NCBI RefSeq assembly: GCF_026540855.1
Contig: NZ_JALNUP010000008.1
Span: 1 to 64,000, forward strand
Reading direction: 5' to 3'
DNA: 64,000 bases
Source of the DNA: Sphingomonas sp. GC_Shp_5
GTDB lineage: Bacteria; Pseudomonadota; Alphaproteobacteria; Sphingomonadales; Sphingomonadaceae
The translations under genes were made by a program, and so were the position numbers. Below are positions 52,362 through 64,000 of the stretch, one piece after another; within the stretch, counting starts at the first letter, position 1; every line of letters starts with the position of its first letter. The notes under the pieces were generated by a model. That model saw only the letters and a list, made by a program, of their open reading frames with translations, was not told where the DNA came from and ran no database searches.

Positions 52362-54476
52362 ATGTCGCTGCCTGACCGGCTAGAGCCGGGCACTCCTTAC
52401 CCGCTGGGCGCCACTTTTGACGGCATGGGCGTCAATTTCGCGGTCTTCTCCGCCAATGCCGATGCGATCGAACTATGCCTGTTCGATCCCTCGGGCCGCC
52501 GCGAGATCAAGCGCTTCACCCTGCCCGAATGCACCGACGAGGTGTGGCACGGCTATTTGCCGGACATGGAACCCGGCCTGCTCTACGGCTATCGCGCCCA
52601 TGGCCGCTACGCGCCCGAGGAAGGGCATCGCTTCAACCCCAACAAGCTGCTGCTCGACCCTTATGCGCGCAAGCTTGCCGGCCAGATCAAATGGACCGAC
52701 GCGCTCCACGGCTATCGGGTCGGCAGCGCCAAGGAGGATCTTTCCTTCGACAAGCGCGACAGCGCGCCGGCGATGCCCAAGGCCGTGGTGGTCGACGATC
52801 ACTTCGATTGGTCGCGCGACACGCGGCCGAACACGCCATGGTCGGAAACGGTCATCTACGAGGCCCACGTCAAGGGCCTGACCAAGCTGATGGAGCTGGT
52901 GCCGCCGCGCGAGCGGGGCACCTATGCCGCGCTCGGCCACCCCGCGGTGATCGCGCACCTCAAGCGGATCGGCGGCACCGCGCTCGAGCTGCTGCCGATC
53001 CAGGCCTTCACCCAGGACCGGTTCCTGCAGGAAAAGGGCCTCAAGAACTATTGGGGCTATAACACGCTCGGCTTCTTCGCCCCCGAACAGGCCTATTTCT
53101 CCACCGACCGCCAGGACGAGCTGCGCCGCGCCGTCCACCGCCTGCACAAAGCCGGGATCGAGGTGATCCTCGACGTCGTCTACAACCACACCTGCGAAGG
53201 GTCGGAGAAGGGCCCGACGCTGTCGTGGCGCGGGCTCGACAATGCGAGCTACTATCGCCTGGTCAAGGATCAGCCGCGCTACACCATCAACGACACCGGC
53301 ACCGGCAACACGCTCAACCTCTCCAAGGCGCGCGTCATCCAAATGGTCGCGGATTCGCTGCGCTACTGGGCGACGAGCTTCGGCATCGACGGCTTCCGCT
53401 TCGATCTCGGGCTGACGCTCGGCCGCGAGGAGACCGGCTTCGATCCGGGCGCCGCCTTCTTCGACGTCGTCCGCCAGGATCCGGTGCTCGGGCGCTTGAA
53501 GCTGATGGCCGAGCCCTGGGACGTCGGCCCCGGTGGCTATCAGCTCGGCAACTTCCCGCCTGGTTTCGCCGAGTGGAACGACAAATATCGCGACACGGTG
53601 CGCCAGTTCTGGCGCGGCGACGAGAGCCAGCGTGCCGACCTCGCCGCGCGGCTGTCCGGCTCGGGCGACCTGTTCGACCGGCGCGCGCGGCGGCCCTGGG
53701 CGAGCATCAACCTGCTCTCCGCGCATGACGGCTTCACCCTCGCCGATACCGTCGCCTACGAGCAGCGCCACAATGAGGCGAACGGCGAAGACAATCGCGA
53801 CGGCCACGACAACAACCATTCGCGCAATTGGGGTGTCGAGGGTCCGACCGACGATTCCGCGATCAACGACGCGCGCGGCCGGGTGCAGCGCTCGATGCTG
53901 ACGACGCTGCTCGCCTCGCTCGGCACGCCGATGCTGGTCGCCGGCGACGAGTTCGGGCGCACGCAGGGCGGCAACAACAACGCCTATTGCCAGGACAATG
54001 AGATCAGCTGGCTCGACTGGACGGCGGCGGCGAGCCCCGCTGGCGAGGCGCAGATCGACTTCACCGCACGCCTTGCCGAGCTGCGCCGGCGCTATCCGGT
54101 GCTGCGCGCCTCGGCCTTCCTCTACGGCGAGAATTCGCCCGGCCATGGCATCAACGACATCGAATGGTGGGACGAGCAGGGCCACCAGCTCTCGCCCGAG
54201 GATTGGAACAACCCCGAGGGCCGCGCCCTGATGATGCGCCGCGCGGTGCAGACCGACAGCGGCGAGGTGGAAGCCGTGTCGCTGCTGGTCAACGCCGCCG
54301 AGACGCCGATCACCTTCAAGCTGCCGCCGCCCGAATCCAAGCGGATCGTGCTGATCGACAGCGCCAAGCCCGAGCAGGGCGAGGTGGAAATCGACGACGA
54401 ATATGAGGTTGGTCCGCAAGGCGCGGTGCTGCTGACCTGGACCAGCGCGCTCGACACCGCGGACACGCCGGCATGA
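52362..54476 (+). CDS. glgX: glycogen debranching enzyme GlgX
   Basis: 704 aa. N-terminal CBM48 (GMGVNFAVFSANADAIELCL), then the GH13 barrel: EVILDVVYNHTCEG, GIDGFRFDLGLTLGRE (nucleophile Asp), LMAEPWDVGPGGYQLG (acid Glu) and LLSAHDGFTLADTV. It hydrolyses alpha-1,6 branches of phosphorylase-limit glycogen and frees maltodextrin. Stop and next ATG overlap (ATGA), opening the four-gene trehalose operon. Confidence 0.95.
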   Translation: MSLPDRLEPGTPYPLGATFDGMGVNFAVFSANADAIELCLFDPSGRREIKRFTLPECTDEVWHGYLPDMEPGLLYGYRAHGRYAPEEGHRFNPNKLLLDPYARKLAGQIKWTDALHGYRVGSAKEDLSFDKRDSAPAMPKAVVVDDHFDWSRDTRPNTPWSETVIYEAHVKGLTKLMELVPPRERGTYAALGHPAVIAHLKRIGGTALELLPIQAFTQDRFLQEKGLKNYWGYNTLGFFAPEQAYFSTDRQDELRRAVHRLHKAGIEVILDVVYNHTCEGSEKGPTLSWRGLDNASYYRLVKDQPRYTINDTGTGNTLNLSKARVIQMVADSLRYWATSFGIDGFRFDLGLTLGREETGFDPGAAFFDVVRQDPVLGRLKLMAEPWDVGPGGYQLGNFPPGFAEWNDKYRDTVRQFWRGDESQRADLAARLSGSGDLFDRRARRPWASINLLSAHDGFTLADTVAYEQRHNEANGEDNRDGHDNNHSRNWGVEGPTDDSAINDARGRVQRSMLTTLLASLGTPMLVAGDEFGRTQGGNNNAYCQDNEISWLDWTAAASPAGEAQIDFTARLAELRRRYPVLRASAFLYGENSPGHGINDIEWWDEQGHQLSPEDWNNPEGRALMMRRAVQTDSGEVEAVSLLVNAAETPITFKLPPPESKRIVLIDSAKPEQGEVEIDDEYEVGPQGAVLLTWTSALDTADTPA

Positions 54477-56167
54477 GCGGCTGGGGTCCCGAGCTCCTCG
54501 ACGACGGGGGCACCCGGTTTCGGCTGTGGGCCCCCGACCGCGATGCGGTGACGCTGGAGATCGACGGCGGCGACGCCGTGGCGATGGCGCGCGGAGACGA
54601 CGGCTGGTTCTCCGCCACCGCGGCGGTCGGCGCGGGCACGCGCTATCGCTTCCGCCTCGCCGACGATCTGGCCGTGCCCGACCCCGCGTCGCGCGCGCAG
54701 AGCGGCGGCGTGCATGGCTGGAGCCTGGTGATCGACCACCGCCATCCCTGGCGCGCCACCGACTGGCGCGGGCGGCCGTGGGAAGAAACCGTGCTGGTCG
54801 AACTCCATGCCGGCGTGCTCGGCGGCTTTGCCGGGGTGATGGACGAACTGCCGTCGCTGGCTGCGCTCGGCATCACCGCGATCGAGCTGATGCCGGTCAA
54901 CGCGTTCTGCGGCACGCGTAACTGGGGCTATGATGGCGTGCTGCCTTATGCTCCCGCCGAAGCCTATGGCAGCCCCGCCGAGCTGAAGGCGCTGGTCGAT
55001 GCCGCGCATGAATTCGGGCTGCAGGTGTTCCTCGACGTGGTCTACAACCACTTTGGCCCCGACGGTAACTACCTCGCCGCCTATGCCGCCGGCTTCTTCG
55101 ACGCCGCGGTCGACACGCCCTGGGGCGGGGCGGTCGCGGTCGACGAGCCGGCGGTACATCGCTTCTTCGTCGACAATGCGCTGATGTGGCTGCGCGACTA
55201 TCGCATCGATGGCCTGCGCTTCGACGCCGTCCATGCCATTGCCAATGACGGCTTCCTCGATGCGATGGCAACCGAGATCCGTGCCGCCCTGCCCGATCGC
55301 CACGTCCATCTGGTGCTCGAGAATGAGGGCAATGACGCCGAGCGACTGTGCGCCGACGCGTTTGACGCGCAGTGGAACGACGATTTCCACAACGTCCTCC
55401 ATGTCCTGCTCACCGGCGAGACCAGCGCTTATTACCAGGATTTTGCCGATCGCCCCGCCGAGCGGCTGGCGCGCTGCCTTGCCGACGGCTTCATCTACCA
55501 GGGCGAGGGCTCGCCCAATCACGACGGCGCGCCACGCGGCAAGCCGAGCGCGCATCTCGCGCCCACCCGCTTCGTGTCGTTCCTCCAGAACCACGATCAG
55601 ATCGGCAACCGGGCGATGGGCGAGCGGCTGACCGTCCTCGCCGATCCCGACAAATTGCGGGCCGCGACCGCGCTGCTGCTGCTCGGCCCGCAGATCCCGC
55701 TGATCTTCATGGGCGATGACACCGGCAGCGACACGCCGTTCCTGTTCTTCACCGATTTCCATGACCAGCTGGCCGACGCGGTGCGCGAGGGTCGGCGGCG
55801 CGAATTCGCCAAATTCGACGCCTTCGCCGACCCGGCGGCGCGCGAACGGATCCCCGATCCCAACGCGCCTGCCACCTTCGCGCAGTCGCGCCCCGCGCCC
55901 GGGCCGCAGGCGCATCACTGGCATCCGCTCTACCGCACCCTGCTTGATCTTCGCGCGCGCGCGATCGTGCCGCGACTCGCCGGGGCGGTGTCGATCGCAG
56001 CCGAGGCGATCGGGCCCGCAGCGGTGGTCGCGCGCTGGCGGATGGGCGATGGCACGACGCTGACGATCATGCTCGATCTGGGTGACGAGGCGGTGGCTTG
56101 GCCCGAACCGGCCGAACCGCCGCTGTACCGCGACGGCGCGCGGTTCGCGGCGTGGCTGACGGCATGA
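54473..56167 (+). CDS. treZ: malto-oligosyltrehalose trehalohydrolase
   Basis: 564 aa. N-terminal E-set domain (GGTRFRLWAPDRDAVTLEID), GH13 core with NWGYDGVLPYAPAEAYGSPA, LQVFLDVVYNHFGPDGNYL, YRIDGLRFDAVHAIA and FLQNHDQIGNRAMGER. It cleaves trehalose from maltooligosyltrehalose made by TreY. ATGA overlaps on both sides couple it to glgX and malQ. Confidence 0.95.
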   Translation: MSGWGPELLDDGGTRFRLWAPDRDAVTLEIDGGDAVAMARGDDGWFSATAAVGAGTRYRFRLADDLAVPDPASRAQSGGVHGWSLVIDHRHPWRATDWRGRPWEETVLVELHAGVLGGFAGVMDELPSLAALGITAIELMPVNAFCGTRNWGYDGVLPYAPAEAYGSPAELKALVDAAHEFGLQVFLDVVYNHFGPDGNYLAAYAAGFFDAAVDTPWGGAVAVDEPAVHRFFVDNALMWLRDYRIDGLRFDAVHAIANDGFLDAMATEIRAALPDRHVHLVLENEGNDAERLCADAFDAQWNDDFHNVLHVLLTGETSAYYQDFADRPAERLARCLADGFIYQGEGSPNHDGAPRGKPSAHLAPTRFVSFLQNHDQIGNRAMGERLTVLADPDKLRAATALLLLGPQIPLIFMGDDTGSDTPFLFFTDFHDQLADAVREGRRREFAKFDAFADPAARERIPDPNAPATFAQSRPAPGPQAHHWHPLYRTLLDLRARAIVPRLAGAVSIAAEAIGPAAVVARWRMGDGTTLTIMLDLGDEAVAWPEPAEPPLYRDGARFAAWLTA

Positions 56168-58079
56168 CCGCGGTGCGCACGGCGGCCGCCGCCGCGGGGC
56201 TGGTGGTCGACTGGGAAGATGCCAACGGTGTCGCGCATCGCGTCTCCGACGAGGTGCTGGCCGCTATCCTCGCCGTGCTGGACACCGACACCGGCGATGG
56301 TCGCTTCGTCACCGCCGACCAGCATGCCCCGATCACGCTGCCGGCGACTGCACCCGCCGGGCCCGCCAGGCTGATCCTCGAGGACGGCACCGAGCGCGAC
56401 GTGGTGATCGACGCCGCGCACCGGATCGCGGCCATCGAGACCGCGGGCTATCATCGGCTGCGCGCCGGCGCGGGCGAGTGGCAGCTTGCGGTCGCGCCGC
56501 CGCGTTGCTTCACCTTGCCGGCGGGGCGGTATTGGGGGCCGGCGGTGCAGATCCCGGGACTGCGCGGCTCGCGACCGAGCGCCTATGGCGATCTCGGCAC
56601 GCTCGCCGAAGCGGCGCGCGCCTTTGCCGCCGCCGGTGCCGATGCCCTGGCGATCAGCCCCACCCACGCGCTGTTCCCAGCGGACCCGACGCGGCTCAGC
56701 CCCTATTCGCCCTCCACGCGCCTGTTCCATCACGCCCTGCTGGCCGACCCCACGCTGGTGGGATCCTCGCCGAGCACGCCGGCAGGACCGGCGCTGATCG
56801 ACTGGCCGGCGGCCCTGCCCGAGCGGCTTGCCCAGCTGCGCGCCGCATTTTCGGCGCTGCCGGAGGATGCACAGGCCGATCTGGCTGCCTATCGCCGCGA
56901 CCGCGGCGCGGCGCTGGAAGCGCATGCCCGCTTCGATGCGCTGCATGCGCATTTCCTCACCGCGACCGGCGCTAGCGGTTGGCAGGACTGGCCGACGGCA
57001 TTCCACGACTGTGCCGGCGATGCCGTGGCCCGCTTCGCGACCGAACATGCTGGTGACGTCGCCTTCTACGCCTTCCTGCAATGGCTCGCCGAACGCAGCC
57101 TCGACGCGGCACAGGCGGCGGCGACCGGTGCGGGGATGAACATCGGCCTGATCGCCGATCTGGCCGTCGGCATGGATGGCGGCGGCAGCCACGCCTGGAG
57201 CCGCGGCAGCGATCTCCTGTCCGGTCTGTCGATCGGCGCGCCGCCCGACCCGCTGGGTCCGCAGGGGCAGAATTGGGGCATCACCGCTTTGTCGCCGTTT
57301 GCGCTGCAGCGGACCGGCTTTGCGCCGTTCATCGAGACGCTGCGCACCGCGCTCGCTCATGCCGGCGGGCTGCGCATCGACCATGCGCTGGGGCTCAAGC
57401 GGCTATGGGTGATCCCCGATGGCGGCTCGGCAGCCGACGGCGCCTATCTTGCCATGCCCTTCGCCGACATGCTGCGCCTGATCGCACTGGAATCGCACCG
57501 CGCGCAGGCGGTGATCATCGCCGAGGACCTCGGCACCGTGACCCCCGGCTTCCGCGACACGTTGGCCGAGCGCTCGATGCTCGGCATGAAGGTGCTGCCG
57601 TTCGAGCGGCAGGACGACGTGTTCATCGCCAGTCGCGACTGGGGCCGCGACGCGGCGGCGATGACCGGCACCCATGACACCGCCACCGTCGCCGGCTGGT
57701 GGCGCGGGCGCGACCTCGAATGGGCGGCGGCGCTCGGCCGTACCGATCCCGATGCCGACCTGGCCGAGGTGGGCGTTCATCGCGACGAGGAGCGCGCGGC
57801 GATGTGGCAAGCGTTCACCGATGCCGGGGTCGCCGGTGGCCCGGTGCCGGCCGAACCGGCGCCGGCGGTCGATGCCGCGTTGCGCTTTGTCGCCGATTCT
57901 CCCTGCCCGCTGGTGATCGTGCCGATCGAGGATTTGCTCGGCCTCGAGGAGCAGCCAAATCTGCCCGGCACCACCACCGAACACCCCAATTGGCGACGCC
58001 GGATGCCGGACACCACCGTCGCGCTGCTCGCCCGCCCCGACGTGTCGCGCCGCACCGCCCTGTTGACGAAAGCCACCGC

Positions 58080-58083
<4 letters not shown>
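56164..58083 (+). CDS. malQ: 4-alpha-glucanotransferase
   Basis: 639 aa. GH77 motifs: PGLRGSRPSAYGDLGTLAEA, GLRIDHALGLKRLW, VIIAEDLGTVTPGFRD, MTGTHDTATVAGWWRGRD. It disproportionates short maltodextrins, lengthening chains that TreY can use. Overlaps treZ and treY by 4 bp each. The upstream part of the open frame lies over treZ and is not used. Confidence 0.95.
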
Positions 58084-60407
<2,324 letters not shown>

Positions 60408-60426
60408 CCTGAGCGGCGCCAGCCGA

Positions 60427-61272
60427 TTAGCCTCGGCCGAAATCGGTTTCGATCAGGGCGGTGCCGCTGCGCTCGCAAACGTCGCGCAAGGTGCGGTCGA
60501 TCAGGTGATCGGTGACGAAGAAATCGACGTCGTCGAGATGGCCGATCCGCACCGGCGCCGGCCGGTCAACCTTGGTGGAATCCGCGACCAGGATAACCTG
60601 GCGCGCGTTGCGGATGATGGTCTGCGAGACCTGGACCTCATCCAGGTCGAAATCGAGCAGGTCGCCGTCGGGGTCGATCGCGGAGGCGCCGATCAGCGCA
60701 AAATCGACCTTGAACTGGCGGATGAAGTCCACCGCCAGCCCGCCGACCACCGCACGATCGCTGCCGCGTACCCGGCCGCCGACCATCACCAGCTCGACGC
60801 TGTCATGGCCATTGAGCAGGTCGACGACATTGAGGTTGTTGGTGATCACCATCAGTTCGCGGTGGTGCGCGAGATTTGCCGCAACCGCCTCGGTCGTCGT
60901 GCCGATGTTGATGAACAGGGACGCGCCGTTCGGGATCAGCGCCGCCGCTGCCGCACCGATCGCCGCTTTAGCGCCCGAGGCGACGACCCGGCGCTCGTCA
61001 TAGGCGATGTTGTCGACCCCCGAAGTTACCACCGCGCCGCCATGGACCCGCGCCAGCATCGAGCGTTTGGCGAGCAGGTTGAGGTCCTTGCGGATGGTCT
61101 GCGGGGTGACCTGGAGCCGCTCGGCAAGATCATCGACGGTGACGCTGCCGGCGTGTCGCGCCAGCTCGAGGATCTCGCGATGGCGCGCGGCGACGACATC
61201 GGCTGAGCTCGGCTGGTCCGGCATCAGGAGCGCGCGATCTGCGTCGCGGTGTCTGCCCAGCCGATCATCCAT
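60427..61272 (-). CDS. glpR: DeoR family glycerol-3-phosphate regulon repressor
   Basis: 281 aa. DeoR HTH at residues 28-75 (REILELARHAGSVTVDDLAE, LQVTPQTIRKDLNLL) and a sugar-phosphate sensing domain (INIGTTTEAVAANLAHHREL, VMVGGRVRGSDRAVVGGLAV). It sits 9 bp downstream of glpD on the same strand, which is the basis for the GlpR call. Starts at 61272 or at the ATG 61224. Confidence 0.9.
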   Translation of the reverse strand: MDDRLGRHRDADRALLMPDQPSSADVVAARHREILELARHAGSVTVDDLAERLQVTPQTIRKDLNLLAKRSMLARVHGGAVVTSGVDNIAYDERRVVASGAKAAIGAAAAALIPNGASLFINIGTTTEAVAANLAHHRELMVITNNLNVVDLLNGHDSVELVMVGGRVRGSDRAVVGGLAVDFIRQFKVDFALIGASAIDPDGDLLDFDLDEVQVSQTIIRNARQVILVADSTKVDRPAPVRIGHLDDVDFFVTDHLIDRTLRDVCERSGTALIETDFGRG

Positions 61273-61281
61273 GCCCCCTTG

Positions 61282-62832
61282 TCATTGAGCGGCGGACAGT
61301 AGCGACGGTTCGCGCACGATCAACGCCTTGCCCGCGAGATAGCGGTCGATCGCCGCGGCCGCGCCGGCCGGCACGTGGAGGCCAAGCTTGCTGCGGCGCC
61401 ACAGGATGTCCTCCGCCGCCTGCGCCCATTCCTGGTCGACCAGATAATCGATCTCGCGGGCGTAGAGGTCGGCGCCGAAATGCTCGCCGAGATCGGCGAC
61501 ATCGCGGGCATCGCCGAGCAACCGGTCCGCCCGCGTGCCGTAAGCACGCGCCAGCCGACGCAGCAGCGTCGCCGGCAAGGACGGAAAGCGCGCGGTGAGC
61601 CGGGCCAGGAACCGCTCGAAATCGGCATCGGGCATGTCGCCGCCGGGCAGCACCGCGCCCGCCGTCCACGCCGCGCCCGCCTCGGGGAAGAACGGCGCGA
61701 GTTCGGCCATCGCGTGTTCGGCGAGCTTGCGATAGGTGGTGATCTTGCCGCCGAAGATGCTCAGCATCGGCGCGCGGCCGTCCTCGGCGTCGAGATCGAG
61801 CACATAATCGCGCGTTACCGCCGACGCGCTGGCCGCGTGGTCGTCATAGAGCGGCCGGATTCCCGAATAGGTCCAGACGATATCGGCAGGAGTCGTCGGC
61901 TTCTCGAAATAGCGAGTCGCCGTCTCGCACAGATAGTCAATCTCGGCCTGGTCGATCGTCGCCTTGCCCGGTGCGCCCTGCCAGGCCTCGTCGGTGGTGC
62001 CGATCAGGGTGAACTCGCCCTGATACGGAATGGCGAAGACGACACGCTTGTCCGGGTTCTGGAGCAGGAAGGCATGATCGCCAGCGAACAGCTTCGGCAC
62101 GATGATATGGCTGCCCTTGATCAGCCGCACGCCACGATCGCGGCGTGCATCAGGCACCTTGCCCAGCACGTCGGCAACCCACGGCCCTGCGGCGTTGACC
62201 AGCACCCGCGCCGTTATCGTGCGCCGCCCTGCTTTATCCTCGATCGTGGCGCGCCATCCGCCTTGCTGGCGCTCGGCATCGACCAGCCGCGTATGGGTGA
62301 GCAGGGTCGCGCCGCGCTCGGCCGCATCGCAGGCATTGAGCACCACCAGCCGGCTGTCCTCCACCCAGCAATCCGAATAGACGAAAGCCTTGGCCTTGCC
62401 TGGCTTCAGCCCGGCACCGAGCAGGTCGATTTCGAGGCTGACGGTGCGGGTGGCGGGCAGCTTCTTGCGACCGCCGAGATGGTCGTAGAGGAACAAGCCG
62501 AGCCGGACGAGCCACGCCGGCCGCGGCGAATTGGTCTGCGGCAGCACGAATTGCAGCGGCCAGATGATGTGCGGCGCCATGCCGAGCAGCCGCTCGCGCT
62601 CGATCAGCGCCTCGCGTACCAGGCGAAATTCGTAATATTCGAGATAGCGCAGGCCGCCATGGATCAGCTTGGTCGAAGCGGACGAGGTGTGGCTGGCGAA
62701 ATCGTCCTGCTCGACAAGCATGACCCGCAGCCCGCGGCCGACTGCGTCGCGGGCGATACCAACGCCGTTGATGCCGCCGCCGACTATCAGCATATCCACA
62801 TCGTGCCCGCTGCCGGCTACCGGCTTAGCCAT
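61282..62832 (-). CDS. glpD: aerobic glycerol-3-phosphate dehydrogenase
   Basis: 516 aa from MAKPVAGSGHDVDMLIVGGG. FAD-binding GGGINGVGIARDAVGRGLRV, the ASSKLIHGGLRYLE-type block (here SASTKLIHGGLRYLEYYEF), VYSDCWVEDSRLVVLNA and FGGKITTYRKLAEHA define GlpD. It oxidises glycerol-3-phosphate to dihydroxyacetone phosphate and feeds electrons to quinone. Divergent from glpF, with repeated TTCG boxes in between. Confidence 0.95.
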   Translation of the reverse strand: MAKPVAGSGHDVDMLIVGGGINGVGIARDAVGRGLRVMLVEQDDFASHTSSASTKLIHGGLRYLEYYEFRLVREALIERERLLGMAPHIIWPLQFVLPQTNSPRPAWLVRLGLFLYDHLGGRKKLPATRTVSLEIDLLGAGLKPGKAKAFVYSDCWVEDSRLVVLNACDAAERGATLLTHTRLVDAERQQGGWRATIEDKAGRRTITARVLVNAAGPWVADVLGKVPDARRDRGVRLIKGSHIIVPKLFAGDHAFLLQNPDKRVVFAIPYQGEFTLIGTTDEAWQGAPGKATIDQAEIDYLCETATRYFEKPTTPADIVWTYSGIRPLYDDHAASASAVTRDYVLDLDAEDGRAPMLSIFGGKITTYRKLAEHAMAELAPFFPEAGAAWTAGAVLPGGDMPDADFERFLARLTARFPSLPATLLRRLARAYGTRADRLLGDARDVADLGEHFGADLYAREIDYLVDQEWAQAAEDILWRRSKLGLHVPAGAAAAIDRYLAGKALIVREPSLLSAAQ

Positions 62833-62894
62833 CCTCACATCCTCTTGATTGCGCAAAGCTTTATAGAAAATCGCACGTGGTTCCCTTCGCTTCA

Positions 62895-62960
62895 TATACG
62901 TGCGAACGTTCGAAAACTCAATTGATGGTTCGAACGAAGCTGTTGACGTTCGTTTCAAAT
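62895..62960. promoter_or_regulatory. putative GlpR operators between glpD and glpF
   Basis: Three similar boxes: GCGAACGTTCGAAAAC (62903-62917), TGGTTCGAACGAAGC (62926-62940) and GACGTTCGTTTCAA (62945-62958), with TTCG/CGAA cores spaced about two helical turns apart. DeoR-type GlpR proteins bind TTCG-rich repeats, and the boxes cover the divergent promoter region. Confidence 0.55.
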
Positions 62961-63004
62961 GGCTCAAGGAAGCGAAGCAACGAAGAACGAGAGGACGGGC
63001 AGGC

Positions 63005-63868
63005 ATGGCGCACCCGAACGAAGCGGCAACCACCGTGGCATCAGCAAGCGCGAGCGCGCCGCCGCTGTCACCCGCCCGCAAGCTGATCGGCGAGCTGATC
63101 TCGGAGGCGCTGGCAATGGCGATCGTCATCGGCCTCGGCGATTCCGCGGCGGCGATGTTCACGCTGTACGATCCAAGCCCCTATGCCACCGCTTATTGGG
63201 GCGTGTGCATCGCCTGGGGTCTCGCCGTCACCACCGCCATCTACGTCACCGGTGCCGTCTCGGGCACCCACGCCAACCCGGCGGTGACGCTGGCGCTGAC
63301 GCTGTTCCGCGGTTTTCCCCGCCACAAGGTGCTGCCCTATATGGCCGCGCAGGTCGTGGGCGGCTTCATTGGCGCGGCGCTGGTCTATCAGATGTTCTCG
63401 CCGGTGATCGATGCGTTCAACACCCTCCATGGCGTCGGGCGCGAGGCCGGCGGCGCGGCTGGCGTGTTCTTCACCCATCCTGGCGAGCATATCACCCCGA
63501 TCCACGCCTTCTGGGACGAAGTGATCCTCACCGGTATCCTGCTGCTCGGCATCTTCGCGATCACCGACGAGTTCAACACCCAGGCGCCGATGGCCAATGC
63601 CAGCGCGCTGATCATCGGCCTGCTAGTCGCCTGCATCGGGGCGTCCGCCGGGTATCTTGAAGCCTGGCCGCTGAACCCGGCGCGCGACTTCGGACCGCGG
63701 CTGTTCTGCTATCTGTTCGGCTGGGGCGGCGCCGCATTGCCGGGGCCTGACCATTATTGGTGGGTGCCGATCGCCGGCCCATTCGTCGGCGGAATATGTG
63801 GCGCGGCGGTCTACCAGTTCCTCGTCAAACCCTATCTGCCGCGCCGTGCCGAGGCTAGGCACGGGTGA
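63005..63868 (+). CDS. glpF: glycerol facilitator (aquaglyceroporin)
   Basis: 287 aa from MAHPNEAATTVASASASAPP. Both NPA-type signatures are present (SGTHANPAVTLAL and PLNPARDFGPR; the Asp after the second NPAR is typical of glycerol channels). Six membrane helices. It admits glycerol by facilitated diffusion. The start uses GAGGACGGGCAGGC upstream. It precedes glpK by 40 bp. Confidence 0.95.
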   Translation: MAHPNEAATTVASASASAPPLSPARKLIGELISEALAMAIVIGLGDSAAAMFTLYDPSPYATAYWGVCIAWGLAVTTAIYVTGAVSGTHANPAVTLALTLFRGFPRHKVLPYMAAQVVGGFIGAALVYQMFSPVIDAFNTLHGVGREAGGAAGVFFTHPGEHITPIHAFWDEVILTGILLLGIFAITDEFNTQAPMANASALIIGLLVACIGASAGYLEAWPLNPARDFGPRLFCYLFGWGGAALPGPDHYWWVPIAGPFVGGICGAAVYQFLVKPYLPRRAEARHG

Positions 63869-63908
63869 GCGCCAACCGACCACGATGACAGCATGAGGAT
63901 TGCCCCCG

Positions 63909-64000
63909 ATGGCCCCTGCCCCCACCCACATCCTGGCGATCGACCAGGGCACCACCTCCACCCGCTCGATCGTGTTCGACGTCCACGCCCGCCCGGTCGC
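63909..64000 (+). CDS. glpK: glycerol kinase (partial, 5' end)
   Basis: The visible 30 codons read MAPAPTHILAIDQGTTSTRS then IVFDVHARPV, the phosphate-binding N-terminus of glycerol kinase. It runs off the right edge. It makes glycerol-3-phosphate, the substrate of the divergent glpD. Confidence 0.9.
   Translation, partial: MAPAPTHILAIDQGTTSTRSIVFDVHARPV

Noticed and set aside
52473..54419. 648-codon minus-strand frame
   Set aside because: Mirror frame of glgX; no recognisable domain.

Overview
The window is high-GC DNA from an alphaproteobacterium, most likely Sphingomonas or a close relative. Core genes of that group support this: cpdR, a TrcR/DUF1013 regulator, clpA, DUF1192, SapC, xseB-ispA-coaD and a cyclophilin next to queA. 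Assignments rest on recognised motifs and layout; no database search was run.

Left part (1 to about 14,700): an integrated mobile region that ends at a tRNA-Val(GAC) gene. It begins inside a Mu-like early operon (LexA-like winged helix, 58-aa protein, DUF3164) and continues with MarR-type and sphingomonad winged-helix regulators, an EexN-like lipoprotein, a HEPN-like protein divergent from a Fic AMP-transferase, and a CI/Cro-like divergent pair with two matching operators. A tight + strand operon of phage/ICE genes follows (XRE, GapR/DUF2312, small membrane proteins, J-domain protein), ending in a tyrosine integrase whose stop lies 11 bp from the tRNA 3' end. A family of intergenic palindromes with GATACCC boxes is spread over 2.6-7.2 kb.

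Middle (14.7-34.5 kb): chromosomal backbone with cpdR, N-formylglutamate amidohydrolase, a suhB-like sRNA, sapC, a GlcD-type oxidase, DEAD helicase, thioredoxin-like protein, GST, dienelactone hydrolase, trcR, quinone oxidoreductase, clpA, a sensor diguanylate cyclase, xseB-ispA, coaD, cyclophilin and queA.

34.4-43.9 kb: a second island of about 9.5 kb inserted into the 3' end of queA. The displaced native queA tail (43896-44015) remains at the far side, and queA has been given a new tail by the element. The island carries a CheB-like receiver protein, a BLUF photoreceptor, small proteins, an OpgC-like acyltransferase and several decayed genes (SRAP, umuC tail, DUF6894, thermonuclease). No integrase is visible in it.

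Right part (44-64 kb): backbone with a BrkB-HAD fusion, a DUF418 protein, an Mfd-like factor followed by 3-methyladenine glycosylase, a translationally coupled glgX-treZ-malQ-treY operon that converts maltodextrin/glycogen to trehalose, and the glycerol regulon glpR, glpD divergent from glpF-glpK. glpK runs off the right edge.
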